DNA of 64,000 nt from positions 1 to 64,000 of the forward strand of contig NZ_MOLV01000011.1 of NCBI RefSeq assembly GCF_001870785.1, given 5' to 3'. This DNA comes from Exiguobacterium sp. KRL4 (lineage in GTDB: Bacteria > Bacillota > Bacilli > Exiguobacteriales > Exiguobacteriaceae). The notes beneath the pieces are model-generated. The model was not told the DNA's origin. It made no database searches and saw nothing but the letters and a program-made list of their open reading frames with translations. Shown one piece after another: positions 1 through 8,443 of the stretch. Made by a program: the position numbers and the translations under genes. Within the stretch, counting starts at the first letter, position 1. The number at the start of each line of letters is the position of its first letter.

Positions 1-521
1 TTTTGTGGGAGCATATCAGTCTCTTCAAATTTCACTTCATCCAATCCCGTTTTTGTTTTATCGTCTTTTCGAATATATGATCACTACTTCAACACTTGCC
101 TATCCCTCAGCTCACAGGAACATCCCAAATTATCCATCCTCTAAAAATCCCCTGAAGACCATCTGACCCAAACTAAAAAACTATACTTGTTTATGTCATC
201 GATTTCTCAATTAATACGTAATGTCAAACACATCTTCCATAATATATCTAATTCTACTATGAGAATAATCTTTACTTTTTGTAGGACGTTCCATTCAGAT
301 ATTTATAAAACAAGTTAATAACCTACTAGTATTAGAGAAATCCTCGGTAGAAAAGTCATGATTATTCTTTGAGTAAGATGCTCCAAAAGGACTTGTTCCT
401 AATATTGGAATTTTTGTTACAATCGAGTGGAAGAAAGTTTTAATTTCCCCTAAAAAAAACTAATGCCATGTTTCATTAGGGTAAATGACTTTCTATCTTT
501 ACAGAGGAAGGAGGCGTTCGG
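1..521. other. Intergenic leader upstream of the peptide/ABC cassette
   Basis: No convincing gene is seen here. The minus strand has short open stretches interrupted by stops that may be the eroded tail of a gene, but I recognise nothing. The last 110 bases carry the likely promoter and leader of the plus-strand cassette, including a small inverted repeat (CTAATG/CATTAG, 460-479) between the putative promoter and the first ribosome binding site. Confidence 0.5.
393..423 (+). promoter_or_regulatory. Putative extended -10 promoter of the 522-3493 cassette
   Basis: TACAAT at 418-423 is preceded by TG one base upstream (415-416), an extended -10 pattern. A weak -35 (TTGTTC, 393-398) sits 19 bp away. 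Transcription from here would leave a leader of about 90 bases that contains the CTAATG/CATTAG inverted repeat at 460-479, a possible operator. Confidence 0.35.
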
Positions 522-740
522 ATGTCTGCAATGTTCGTATCGTATCAGTTATCATTGGAAGAAAAATTCTTTAACATGATCGAAAACAAGTGGTTCTGGA
601 TGGTTTTTGCGTTAGTCCTTTTAGTTGGAATTTTTGCATATGCCTTTTATTGCACAAGCCGCGGCTACAGCTTTAACGGAAACGTAAAGCTGAATTGGCC
701 AAAGGTGTGGGAAATGGGTATTGGCTGTAAAGCCTCGTAA
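522..740 (+). CDS. Small single-helix membrane peptide, first gene of an ABC/peptidase cassette
   Basis: This 72-residue protein is preceded by a strong ribosome binding site (AAGGAGG, 508-514). Residues about 24-43 form one hydrophobic segment. The C-terminal tail holds two cysteines (C44 and C69) and several aromatic residues. I do not recognise a family. It is followed by a terminator-like hairpin and then by an ABC ATPase, a permease, a small membrane protein and an M50-like peptidase, the arrangement expected of a peptide precursor that is cleaved and exported. It could instead be a small accessory subunit of the transporter. The function is inferred from context only. Confidence 0.7.
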   Translation: MSAMFVSYQLSLEEKFFNMIENKWFWMVFALVLLVGIFAYAFYCTSRGYSFNGNVKLNWPKVWEMGIGCKAS

Positions 741-753
741 CGTACTTAACAAG

Positions 754-779
754 CGGGGGCTCTTTGGGCTCCCGTTTTT
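754..779 (+). terminator. Intra-operon attenuator-like hairpin
   Basis: A 9-bp GC-rich stem (754-762 with 766-774, two G-U pairs) with a 3-base loop is followed directly by TTTTT. It lies between the small peptide gene and the ABC ATPase gene, whose ribosome binding site begins only a few bases further on. This suggests partial termination, giving more peptide transcript than transporter transcript. Confidence 0.6.
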
Positions 780-795
780 CTTAGGAGGCGAGAAA

Positions 796-1524
796 ATGAT
801 TGAAATCAAACAGTTAACGAAGTCGTTCAAAAAAAATCGTATTATTGATCAATTATCAACAACGTTCTCCAAAACTGGTGTTTCTGTGATCGTGGGTACA
901 AACGGTAGTGGAAAAACGACGTTACTAAATATGATGACCCACTTACTCGAAGCAGACAGTGGTGAGATTTTGATTGATGAATTATCTCCAGGTAGCAAAG
1001 CATATAAATCAAAGTTCTTTTATCTACCATCAGATTTTTATTTGCCTGGCTATATGACAGGTAAAGAATATGTCCAGTTCGTTTTAAGTCGATACGAGAC
1101 AAGTGAGTATGAGAAAGCACCCATCTTAATCGAACTACTCGATTTAGCGGATGGACAACACAAAACCATCGAATCGTACTCCTTTGGAATGAAGAAGAAA
1201 ATTCAAATTGTTGCAGCACTCGCTGCCAATACTGAGTATATAATCGCGGATGAAATTTTCGGCGGACTGGATTTCGATACATCCCTTCTGGTACAGGAGC
1301 TGTTCGCAGCGGTTGGCGAGACGAAGAAAATCATCATCGTATCGCATGAACGGAACACGATTGATCGTTTTCCGAATGACGTCAGACTCATGCGTCATGG
1401 TTCCCTTATACACTTTGAGGGGTCTCCCGAAGAATTGACACAAGTCATAAAACAAGAGGAGGTCTTGCGTGAGAAGTTCGCCATCGTTCAAAAACATTTT
1501 ATGTCTTCTGAAGTTCTTCTATAA
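796..1524 (+). CDS. ABC transporter ATP-binding protein
   Basis: This 242-residue nucleotide-binding domain has a Walker A motif (GTNGSGKT), a signature-like segment (YSFGMKKK, a divergent LSGGQ) and a Walker B-type strand (YIIADEIFGGLD) with a switch His (VSHE). The ATG at 796 follows AGGAGG at 783-788; an upstream in-frame start at 721 has no such site and overlaps the preceding gene. It is a stand-alone ATPase that should pair with the permease encoded next, whose GTG start lies inside the end of this gene. The divergent signature motif is common in small peptide, antibiotic and bacteriocin export systems. Confidence 0.88.
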   Translation: MIEIKQLTKSFKKNRIIDQLSTTFSKTGVSVIVGTNGSGKTTLLNMMTHLLEADSGEILIDELSPGSKAYKSKFFYLPSDFYLPGYMTGKEYVQFVLSRYETSEYEKAPILIELLDLADGQHKTIESYSFGMKKKIQIVAALAANTEYIIADEIFGGLDFDTSLLVQELFAAVGETKKIIIVSHERNTIDRFPNDVRLMRHGSLIHFEGSPEELTQVIKQEEVLREKFAIVQKHFMSSEVLL

Positions 1525-2845
1525 CGACACGTTTCACGGTTTGTTCAATCGTCCGTTCTTTCGTAGCCGATTGAACCGTTATGGATTACTCCTATTGCTG
1601 ACGGCAGCCTACCTCGGATACTTTTATTTGAATATGGTTCAACTTTCGACATTGACTACCAATGCGAAAGAAGCTGATCAGACGACGCTCTTGTTAGCAG
1701 GAAAAATGACGTTGAGCAGTTATTTCAACGTGGTTTTCATTTTAGGCACGTTCATGTTCATTCTTTTGAACGCGACAGTCTCGTTAAATCGGAACTCTTT
1801 ATTCTTCGCCCAAACACTTCCTTTTTTTGAACGGGAAGTCAACGTCAGTCAACGCTTGTTTAAGTTGAGTGTCGCGCTCGTCTTTTTTGAGTTATTGATG
1901 ATTATCGTGGCACCTGCATTGAAGTTGATTCCGATGCCATGGGGAGTCGCGTTGCTCGTTCTCTTGACGCTACATACTGTTTTCATTGCAAGCTTTTGGA
2001 TTCTTGATTTTTTGTACGCAGCCTTGTTACAAAACATCTCCGGACTTAAGCGCACCCTATTAGGATTCGTGCTCGATTTATGTCTGATCGGCTTGGTGAC
2101 CTTTCATTTAATCAAGACACGATTTCAAATCGATGTCTGGGTCAGCACGCTGCCGTACTCTATTCTTACACTAACCCTATTCGTACTAGCAGGAAGTCTC
2201 TTGATTGGCGGAGGTACGTATCTACTGCAAACCATTTTCTTCTCCCGCAATCACCTCTACGTGCGTCAGAGTTACTTTAAATTGGGCTTGCCCGCTTTTA
2301 ATATTGGACTGGCAACAACGATGCCAGCCATTATTCGAAGTAAGAACTTCCTTTACTTCTGGGCATTACTAGCTGTCATGTCAGCCGGGGCGCTCTATCA
2401 AGTAGGTCTGGGGGGGACGATGCAACTGTGGTTATTCCTTTTACCGATTTTAGGAATCGTAACGATCACATACGCAGATGCGACGTTGGCGGTACGCAAA
2501 CTGTATCGGTTATACCGCATCCATCCGTTGATGGAGCTTGGCTCTCTCCTCGGAGTGTCGATCATTCTAATGGCCCCTGCCTTATATGTCGGGATTGTGG
2601 AGACAAATAGTTTGAACCCCTATCTATACGGGATCAATATCTTTTTTGCGGCAACAATCGCAGGGTTTTTATTTCCGAAATCACAAAGCAATATCAATGA
2701 GACGATTGCTTCCGTCTTGACGATTATCTTAATTGTTCTCTTATCAGTACTTGTCAGCATAGACGGTGCTCTATACCCTGCATTATTGTTCTTGCTCGGT
2801 GTGTTATATCTCATACTAAAGAAAGAATACGAGGTGGCAAAATGA
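1469..2845 (+). CDS. ABC transporter permease
   Basis: This 458-residue protein has roughly ten to twelve hydrophobic segments and no recognisable soluble domain. It starts with GTG at 1469, placed 6 bases after AGGAGG (1457-1462), so it overlaps the ATPase gene by 56 bases and the two are translationally coupled. It is expected to form the membrane channel for the ATPase. Length and even spread of helices resemble half-transporters of the ABC-2 type found in peptide export or self-protection clusters. The substrate is unknown; the neighbouring small peptide is the obvious candidate. Confidence 0.82.
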   Translation: MRSSPSFKNILCLLKFFYNDTFHGLFNRPFFRSRLNRYGLLLLLTAAYLGYFYLNMVQLSTLTTNAKEADQTTLLLAGKMTLSSYFNVVFILGTFMFILLNATVSLNRNSLFFAQTLPFFEREVNVSQRLFKLSVALVFFELLMIIVAPALKLIPMPWGVALLVLLTLHTVFIASFWILDFLYAALLQNISGLKRTLLGFVLDLCLIGLVTFHLIKTRFQIDVWVSTLPYSILTLTLFVLAGSLLIGGGTYLLQTIFFSRNHLYVRQSYFKLGLPAFNIGLATTMPAIIRSKNFLYFWALLAVMSAGALYQVGLGGTMQLWLFLLPILGIVTITYADATLAVRKLYRLYRIHPLMELGSLLGVSIILMAPALYVGIVETNSLNPYLYGINIFFAATIAGFLFPKSQSNINETIASVLTIILIVLLSVLVSIDGALYPALLFLLGVLYLILKKEYEVAK

Positions 2846-3117
2846 AGATCACAAAATTGATTGGTGTAGGAACAGTAATCTGGGCGGTCATATTCCTAAT
2901 TGATTATATTTATGAGCTTTTCCAAATCAATGAAACCAGTGTTGTGACAACGATGACCGGTCTGAAAATTTCTACTGTGATGACGAAAGAAGAACTGAAT
3001 ACGCACTTCTCATTGACACTGCAGGCACTCATCATGTATCTCGTCTTTATTGTACTATTCACTTTATTTGGATTATTCATGCAGACACGACGGACTTCTG
3101 CTCGACATGACAGCTGA
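2842..3117 (+). CDS. Small two-helix membrane protein
   Basis: A 91-residue protein with two hydrophobic segments (about residues 4-25 and 62-82) separated by a polar loop rich in Thr. The ATG overlaps the permease stop (ATGA), showing tight coupling. No family is recognised. Its place between a permease and an M50-like peptidase suggests an accessory or immunity role, by context only. Confidence 0.75.
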   Translation: MKITKLIGVGTVIWAVIFLIDYIYELFQINETSVVTTMTGLKISTVMTKEELNTHFSLTLQALIMYLVFIVLFTLFGLFMQTRRTSARHDS

Positions 3118-3493
3118 GACACTGCTGCTCCTGATCAGTTATGTACTGTTGATTGGTATAGTCGTGACCATCCACGAAGGTATCCATTGGTGTTTTGCGC
3201 TTCTCTTCCGACGTCAGCCACGATTGACGTTCGACCGTTTTCTGACTCCGACGGTCCGTTATCATAATACTCATAGAGACTGGCAAAATCTGATCATTTC
3301 AGGTTCAGCACCATTACTTCTTTTCTCTTTTGGTATATGGGTCGAAGGGGACGGCGGAGCGTGGGTAGTGGTGAAAATACTTTGTTTAGCAAATGTATTT
3401 AACTTTTTCCCCATCACGACAGACGGACAGATGATATTTTTATCACTCGTTAAAATAATTCAAAAACAGAAGCGGGTCAAACAAAGAAGCTGA
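3107..3493 (+). CDS. M50/DUF3267-like membrane metallopeptidase
   Basis: Reading from the ATG at 3107 gives 128 residues with about four hydrophobic segments. An HEGIH motif (HExxH zinc-binding and catalytic pattern) lies within the first or second helix. A late NVFNFFPITTDG segment matches the N/P...DG motif that supplies the third zinc ligand in site-2-protease-like and DUF3267 membrane peptidases. The gene overlaps the end of the previous one by 11 bases and no good ribosome binding site is seen, so translation is probably coupled. Such peptidases cut substrates inside or near the membrane, which fits processing of the small one-helix peptide encoded at the start of the cassette. Confidence 0.72.
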   Translation: MTAETLLLLISYVLLIGIVVTIHEGIHWCFALLFRRQPRLTFDRFLTPTVRYHNTHRDWQNLIISGSAPLLLFSFGIWVEGDGGAWVVVKILCLANVFNFFPITTDGQMIFLSLVKIIQKQKRVKQRS

Positions 3494-3619
3494 TGTTTAA
3501 TGAAAATAGGAGTGCAGACTTGTACGACGACGATTTATCAGGAGCATCAAGCTGATGCCAAGACGACGTAAACACCCGGTTCTCGATCAACCGCCTCATG
3601 CCGACAACGTATCGATGAT

Positions 3620-4406
3620 TTACTGGAGCTTCGTTTCCTGGCTGAGGATGTAGCCTTCTGTTGTTCGGGAGCTGCTGTGACCAAGTAATAGTTGAATCTC
3701 AAGCAGTTCACGATTTCCAGCCTGATAGAGAGACATTGCGAAGAAAACGCGCAAGTCATTCGGATGTAACGGTCGTCCACTTGCCGCTATTGACTGCCTA
3801 CTTAATACATGACGAGCCTACTGTTCGTTGATCGCTTGACCACGAACGGAACGAAAAACGATTCCCGTCTCTCGCCCTACAAAAACGCTTGCAGCTTATT
3901 AGAAAGTCCATAAACAAGACGAACCGTCCTCAGGCGTCGTCCTTTCCCGTTCCGTACGAGCAACGTCAACGACGCAAATTGAATATCTTCGATCGAAAAC
4001 AAACGGGCCTCCACGAATCGGAGGCCCGTTTGACTGATTAATTCAAAGAATAGACGATAGGTTCGATCCGTGATTTGACGGATGGTTTGAATCACCTCTT
4101 CAAGCGGATGATATTCGCGTTGTTGGATCTGCTGATGGATAATCCGGCGGACTTGTTGCATCGGATTTGCCTTGAGACGTTTCGCTCGGACAAGTTCATT
4201 CCCCAGTGCCATCAATGCATGATATCGGCGTGTTGTAGGTTTGTAGCGTTGAATCAGCTAATCAAAATACGCTTGAAGAGACTTAACCGACCATTCTACA
4301 CAATACTTTTTCATCTGCCGGAGATCCTGCGATAGGCTTTGATCGTCTGTTTGCTGTAAGTGATATGCGTGAAAAGATACTGTTCCAAATAGTCGAAGTG
4401 GGTCAT
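3620..4406 (-). pseudogene. Decayed tyrosine recombinase (XerC/D-like integrase)
   Basis: Pieces of one integrase are readable in shifting frames. The start at 4406 has a good ribosome binding site (AAGGAGG). The N-terminal core-binding part shifts frame near 4335 and meets a stop near 4259. The catalytic domain reads TGLRFVEA (first Arg), RNGKGRR, HPNDLR (His-x-x-Arg), LLLGHSS and TEGYI (Tyr), but with another frameshift near 3885 and an in-frame TAG. All catalytic blocks are still visible, so decay is fairly recent, but no functional protein can be made. It sits just outside the polysaccharide island and may be a remnant of the element that brought part of it. Confidence 0.85.
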
Positions 4407-4526
4407 GAGAAATCCTCCTTCAATTGTTGTAGTAGGAAGATTCCCTGTTTATTCCCTTTGAATCAGTTACCCATTTAATTCATTAAAATAAAGGATAGGC
4501 ATTTTTTAAGGGCCTAAAAATAGTAT

Positions 4527-5609
4527 TTATGATGACTTCTTATTTACGACAGAGGATTTGTGTTCACTAACTTTATTTTTAAAAAGTAAACGACTTAATA
4601 TTTTAAGTACGGGCTTCTCAATAAATTCATGGAAAAGGCACCCTACTAACAAAGTAAGAACTATGATCAATGTCACACTAATCGGAAAGCCCATAATACT
4701 GAAAAAATTAAGAGAAGAAAAGATTTTTGAGAACAATGATAATAGTAAATAATGTGTCAAATAGATAGAGTAAGATGCATCACCAAGATAAATCAACATA
4801 GTATTTTTAGTGAAATTACCGTATAGCTCTTTAGCTACTGTTCCAAAAATTATCATGGAGGCAGGAACTCCAAATTGAAATACACGATTAATTTCTATTA
4901 ATTCAAATTTAATATTTAAAATAGCTAATGAAAATAATAGGGCCCCACCGAAATAATATAATTTAAAGTTGATTGATTTTTTAGAAACTATCTGAAAAGC
5001 AATAAAAATCCCAAGTGAAAATTCGATGTTTATCGGATTAAATAAAAAATTAATAAAAAAAGAGTTTGGTTGTAAAATCGAAAAGAATAAGAAAACAGTA
5101 AGCCATATTCCGATTAATAATGGAGTTATTTTTTTGTTCATGGTAATTGCTATTCCAAAACATAAATAAAAGAATACTTCATAACTTAAAGTCCAAGCGA
5201 CTCCTAAAAGATTGTTTTCTTGATCTTAAGGAAATAAAGCAAAAGATTTCAGAATATTCAATCCCACCTTTGAACTTTCGGTTCCAAGAGTAGGTTCTAA
5301 AAAATATGTACATAAAATAATTATTAAAAAGATCCAATATATAGGATATATACGAATAAATCTCTTTTTTATAAACATTTTCGTATTTGCGAGGTTTCCA
5401 AAGTCATTATGATGCAGATAATACATTAAAAAGCCGCTAAGAACAAAAAAGATATCAACTCCAGAATAACCAAATGAAAAGATACCGTAAGCATACTCAT
5501 AATTAAATGAATAACGAAAAAGTAACGTTGCATGATAGAACAAAACTAATATGGCGGCAACAGATAGAATCATTTGTAATGAGTACATCTTTTTATTAAT
5601 AAACCCCAT
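4527..5609 (-). pseudogene. Acyltransferase family 3 (sugar O-acyltransferase) with one in-frame stop
   Basis: Two same-frame halves, 5226-5609 and 4527-5141, join through 28 sense codons interrupted only by a TAA at 5226-5228. The joined product would be about 360 residues, the normal length of family-3 acyltransferases. The N-terminal half starts at ATG 5609 after AGGAGG and carries the typical histidine near the first helix (FYHA), the SGVDIFFVLSGF helix and an R.IRIYP segment; the C-terminal half has about eight further helices. Such proteins O-acetylate exopolysaccharide or wall sugars. The stop could come from a single CAA-to-TAA change. A sequencing error or read-through cannot be excluded. 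Confidence 0.8.
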
Positions 5610-5796
5610 AAAAAACCTCCTATAGGATAATATTAACATATTTTATTTTTATTTTTTATTTAAATTACATTAATTACTTTAATAGGTTTATTATTTTTGA
5701 AAATCAAGTTAATATTTTTTAGTTTTTATAATTTATATGCAATTATTCAAAAATTAATGTTTAAATATTTATAAGCTACAAAAGGAGTTGATTTTT

Positions 5797-6627
5797 TTGA
5801 GAGAACCAGAATTAATTTCAATTGATACAAATCAAGTAAAACAAATTCAAATTGAAGCATTGCGATTTTTAATAGAGTACTTAGAAGAGAATAAAATAAA
5901 TTATTTTATTATTGCTGGTACTTTATTAGGGGCAGTCCGCCACAAAGGCTTTATACCTTGGGATGATGATGTGGACATTGGAATGACACGTCAAGATTAT
6001 AATAGGTTCATTACACTATTTAGAAATGATTTTGATTGTTACAATGAGGGACTTTATTTCTTACAAAATTGGGATACTGATCCTCATTTTGCTATGCCAT
6101 TTTCTAAGCTTCGAGTAAACAATACCATTTATAAAGAAGAAGTTACACAATACGTAAATATCCATCACGGCATCTATATAGACATCTTTCCTTTCGATGA
6201 CGTCCATTCAAATAAATTGTTATCTTGCATCCAAGAAAAAGGTACTATGCTTCTTCAAAAAATGATATTAGTAAAATCAAATTATAAATTAACAAGTAGA
6301 AAAATGAGCGTCTTTTATAAAATATTTCTTTTTCCTTTCCCAAAAAAGTTAATGATCGCTCTAATCCATGCTATTAATGCAAAAAATACTGAGGATAATA
6401 AATTGATGGTTTGTTCGGGTGGATCATACGGATTCAAAAAGGAAGTGGTAAAAAAACAGTGGTTCGAGAGAAGTGAAATTCTTAGATTTGAGAATTTAGA
6501 AGTGAAAGCGCCTTTAGGTTATATATCTTACCTCACAAATTTATATGGTGATTACAAAAAAATACCAGAAATAAATCAAAGAGGAAATAGACATCAAATA
6601 ATAGAGAAATCAGCAAAAAAATTATGA
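5797..6627 (+). CDS. LicD-family phosphotransferase
   Basis: This 276-residue protein carries the LicD/fukutin nucleotidyltransferase-like core: a GTLLGAVRHKGFIPWDDDVD segment near residues 45-65, with the paired aspartates that bind metal. LicD proteins transfer phosphocholine or related groups from CDP carriers to cell-surface glycans. The TTG at 5797 is preferred since it lies 9 bases after GGAG; a TTG at 5788 abuts the same site. It is transcribed away from the acyltransferase pseudogene and is very AT-rich like the neighbouring glycan genes. The group it transfers cannot be told from sequence. Confidence 0.82.
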   Translation: MREPELISIDTNQVKQIQIEALRFLIEYLEENKINYFIIAGTLLGAVRHKGFIPWDDDVDIGMTRQDYNRFITLFRNDFDCYNEGLYFLQNWDTDPHFAMPFSKLRVNNTIYKEEVTQYVNIHHGIYIDIFPFDDVHSNKLLSCIQEKGTMLLQKMILVKSNYKLTSRKMSVFYKIFLFPFPKKLMIALIHAINAKNTEDNKLMVCSGGSYGFKKEVVKKQWFERSEILRFENLEVKAPLGYISYLTNLYGDYKKIPEINQRGNRHQIIEKSAKKL

Positions 6628-6924
6628 GATATTTACCGATAACATAATAAAAAAATTCTTACTGATTTTTTCTCTACTTAATATTATAGTACAAAATAAT
6701 CGTTTTAAAATTAAATTAGAACATAAAATAGAGCAAATAAAATTCATATTTTATACAGACTGAAGACAAAGTAGTGATTTTTCTCTTGATCGAGAAGAAC
6801 TGCTTTTTTGTTCGATTCGAATCGTTTTTCTGGGACAATCATCGCTTCGCTTCGCTGCAGGGTCGCTCCTGCTTGTTTTTTCCCTAAAAAGCGATGGATG
6901 AGGTGGAAAATTTGCGGCACACTT

Positions 6925-7150
6925 CTTCTGTGAATCGGGCATTGTATCGAAAGTGGCAGGAGACAATCGAACGTGTCTTCGCGGACACAAAAGAAAAGTA
7001 TGGCATGCGTTAGGCCAGATTTCGTGGTCTAAAAAAACAATGCTACAAGCGATGCTTACTTTTAGTGCCCTCAAGCTCAAAAAATTGGCGAACTGGTCAT
7101 GGGATTCCAGTCGAAATCCTGGTTTTCAACACAACTTTATGCGATTACAT
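6925..7150 (+). pseudogene. IS1182-family transposase C-terminal relic
   Basis: The tail end of a DDE transposase is readable in two frames: RKWQETIERVFADTKEKYGMR, then a stop and a one-base shift, then MLQAMLTFSALKLKKLANW. These match the conserved C-terminal E-R-F/LKKLANW blocks of IS1182-type transposases. The rest of the gene is gone. The 6628-6924 stretch upstream holds no recognisable gene. Confidence 0.75.
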
Positions 7151-7151
7151 A

Positions 7152-7191
7152 AGACAAACCCTCATTTCAAAGTTGAAATGAGGGTTTGTCT
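7152..7191. terminator. 19-bp perfect inverted repeat downstream of the transposase relic
   Basis: Arms 7152-7170 and 7173-7191 are perfectly complementary with a 2-base loop. It lies just after the IS1182 relic and is probably the transposase terminator or end structure left behind by the element. It could also stop transcripts leaving the polysaccharide operon. Confidence 0.65.
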
Positions 7192-7249
7192 AAAATCTGA
7201 ATAAAATTCATATTTTATAATTTTTCTTTGTAATTGAATACGAATCACT

Positions 7250-8443
7250 CTAATCTTTTAAGTTTATATTTCGTTTAATTATATCTGCTATATAATTAGG
7301 ACTTGCATCTTTAAATATTTGATTAATTTTTTCATCGATTTCGGTATTATTAACACTAGTTTTTTCGATGAATTTATTTATTTCGTCTGAGACTTCATCT
7401 AAATTTTTATTCGATTCTTCTATTAACAATGCATACGGATATTTTTTTAGAATTTCAATGTTTCTATCATTTTTATCTTTAATAAAATATAATATTTTCT
7501 TTTTAAAAGAAATATATTCAAAAATTTTACTGGGTGTTTGTGAACTAGTTGAATTCCCCACACCGATTAAAATATCTGAAGTTCTCATTTTTTCCCTTGC
7601 AATGTCAGAAGTAACACTATTGTGATCAGTAATCTTAGTATTGTCTTCACTCCACTTTTTAATTATTTTTTTACAATCACCGAAAGAGTAAATATGTAAA
7701 TATATATTTTCATTCTTTTTTATGACGTTACTCATAACTTTTAAAAAATATTCTGGATTTCTAATTTTTTTATAGAAACTACCTGTGTAAACTATTTTAA
7801 TATCTTTTTTATTAATATTTGTATCTAAGTCATAAAAATCTTTTTCAAACAATGGATGTTCAACAAAAACATACTTCTCTTTATTAGAATGGTGTTTCTT
7901 GATAAAGTGTTGTTTCAGATGATGAATTAAAAGTAAATAGTGTGATGACTCAATAAGAAATGATTCAATTTCTAGTAGATTTTTCATTTTTATTTTCTTT
8001 AAAAGCTTATGGTAATGTAAATTACTATTATTTGAAAAAGGATCAAACATAAAAGGAACTACTTTCAATTCGTAGTTTTTTTCTTTTGCTTTATAGGATG
8101 CAATAGCAGTTTCAAAAGGCATAACTGCTGGAACAATAGTATCTATAGTATCTATCTTTTCAATTTCATTTAAATATCCGTTGATTAAATCATCAAGTAA
8201 AGAGTACTTGTTAAATATCCTTTTCATTCTCCTAACTAATTTATTATCCATATTTTTATAGGAAAACCTTATAATTTTATGGTTATTGTGAACTTCAGTT
8301 AACGGTTGATTTTTATCTGTTTGAGGACAAATAACAATTACTTTAAAAGAATTCTCTAATTTAAGAATTACACGTTCGATACAATTACTTACTGCAGAAT
8401 GATCCGGAAAATAACTACCTGTTAAAAATACAATTGTTTTCAA
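7250..8443 (-). CDS. Glycosyltransferase, GT-B fold (family 4-like)
   Basis: A 397-residue protein beginning MKTIVFLTGSYFPDHSAV, the typical N-terminal strand and Gly-rich turn of GT-B enzymes. A C-terminal half contains KIVYTGSFYKK, ILIGVGNSTSSQTPSKIFEYISFKK, equivalent to the nucleotide-sugar binding E-x7-E region, here with K-F-E-Y. Its start overlaps the flippase stop by 4 bases (ATGA). It should add one sugar to the lipid-linked repeat unit; donor and linkage are not predictable. It is the last gene of the minus-strand polysaccharide operon and strongly AT-rich. Confidence 0.82.
   Translation of the reverse strand: MKTIVFLTGSYFPDHSAVSNCIERVILKLENSFKVIVICPQTDKNQPLTEVHNNHKIIRFSYKNMDNKLVRRMKRIFNKYSLLDDLINGYLNEIEKIDTIDTIVPAVMPFETAIASYKAKEKNYELKVVPFMFDPFSNNSNLHYHKLLKKIKMKNLLEIESFLIESSHYLLLIHHLKQHFIKKHHSNKEKYVFVEHPLFEKDFYDLDTNINKKDIKIVYTGSFYKKIRNPEYFLKVMSNVIKKNENIYLHIYSFGDCKKIIKKWSEDNTKITDHNSVTSDIAREKMRTSDILIGVGNSTSSQTPSKIFEYISFKKKILYFIKDKNDRNIEILKKYPYALLIEESNKNLDEVSDEINKFIEKTSVNNTEIDEKINQIFKDASPNYIADIIKRNINLKD

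Noticed and set aside
1-440. Minus-strand open stretches that might be the end of a gene
   Set aside because: They are short, interrupted by stops and match no family I recognise, so no feature is called.
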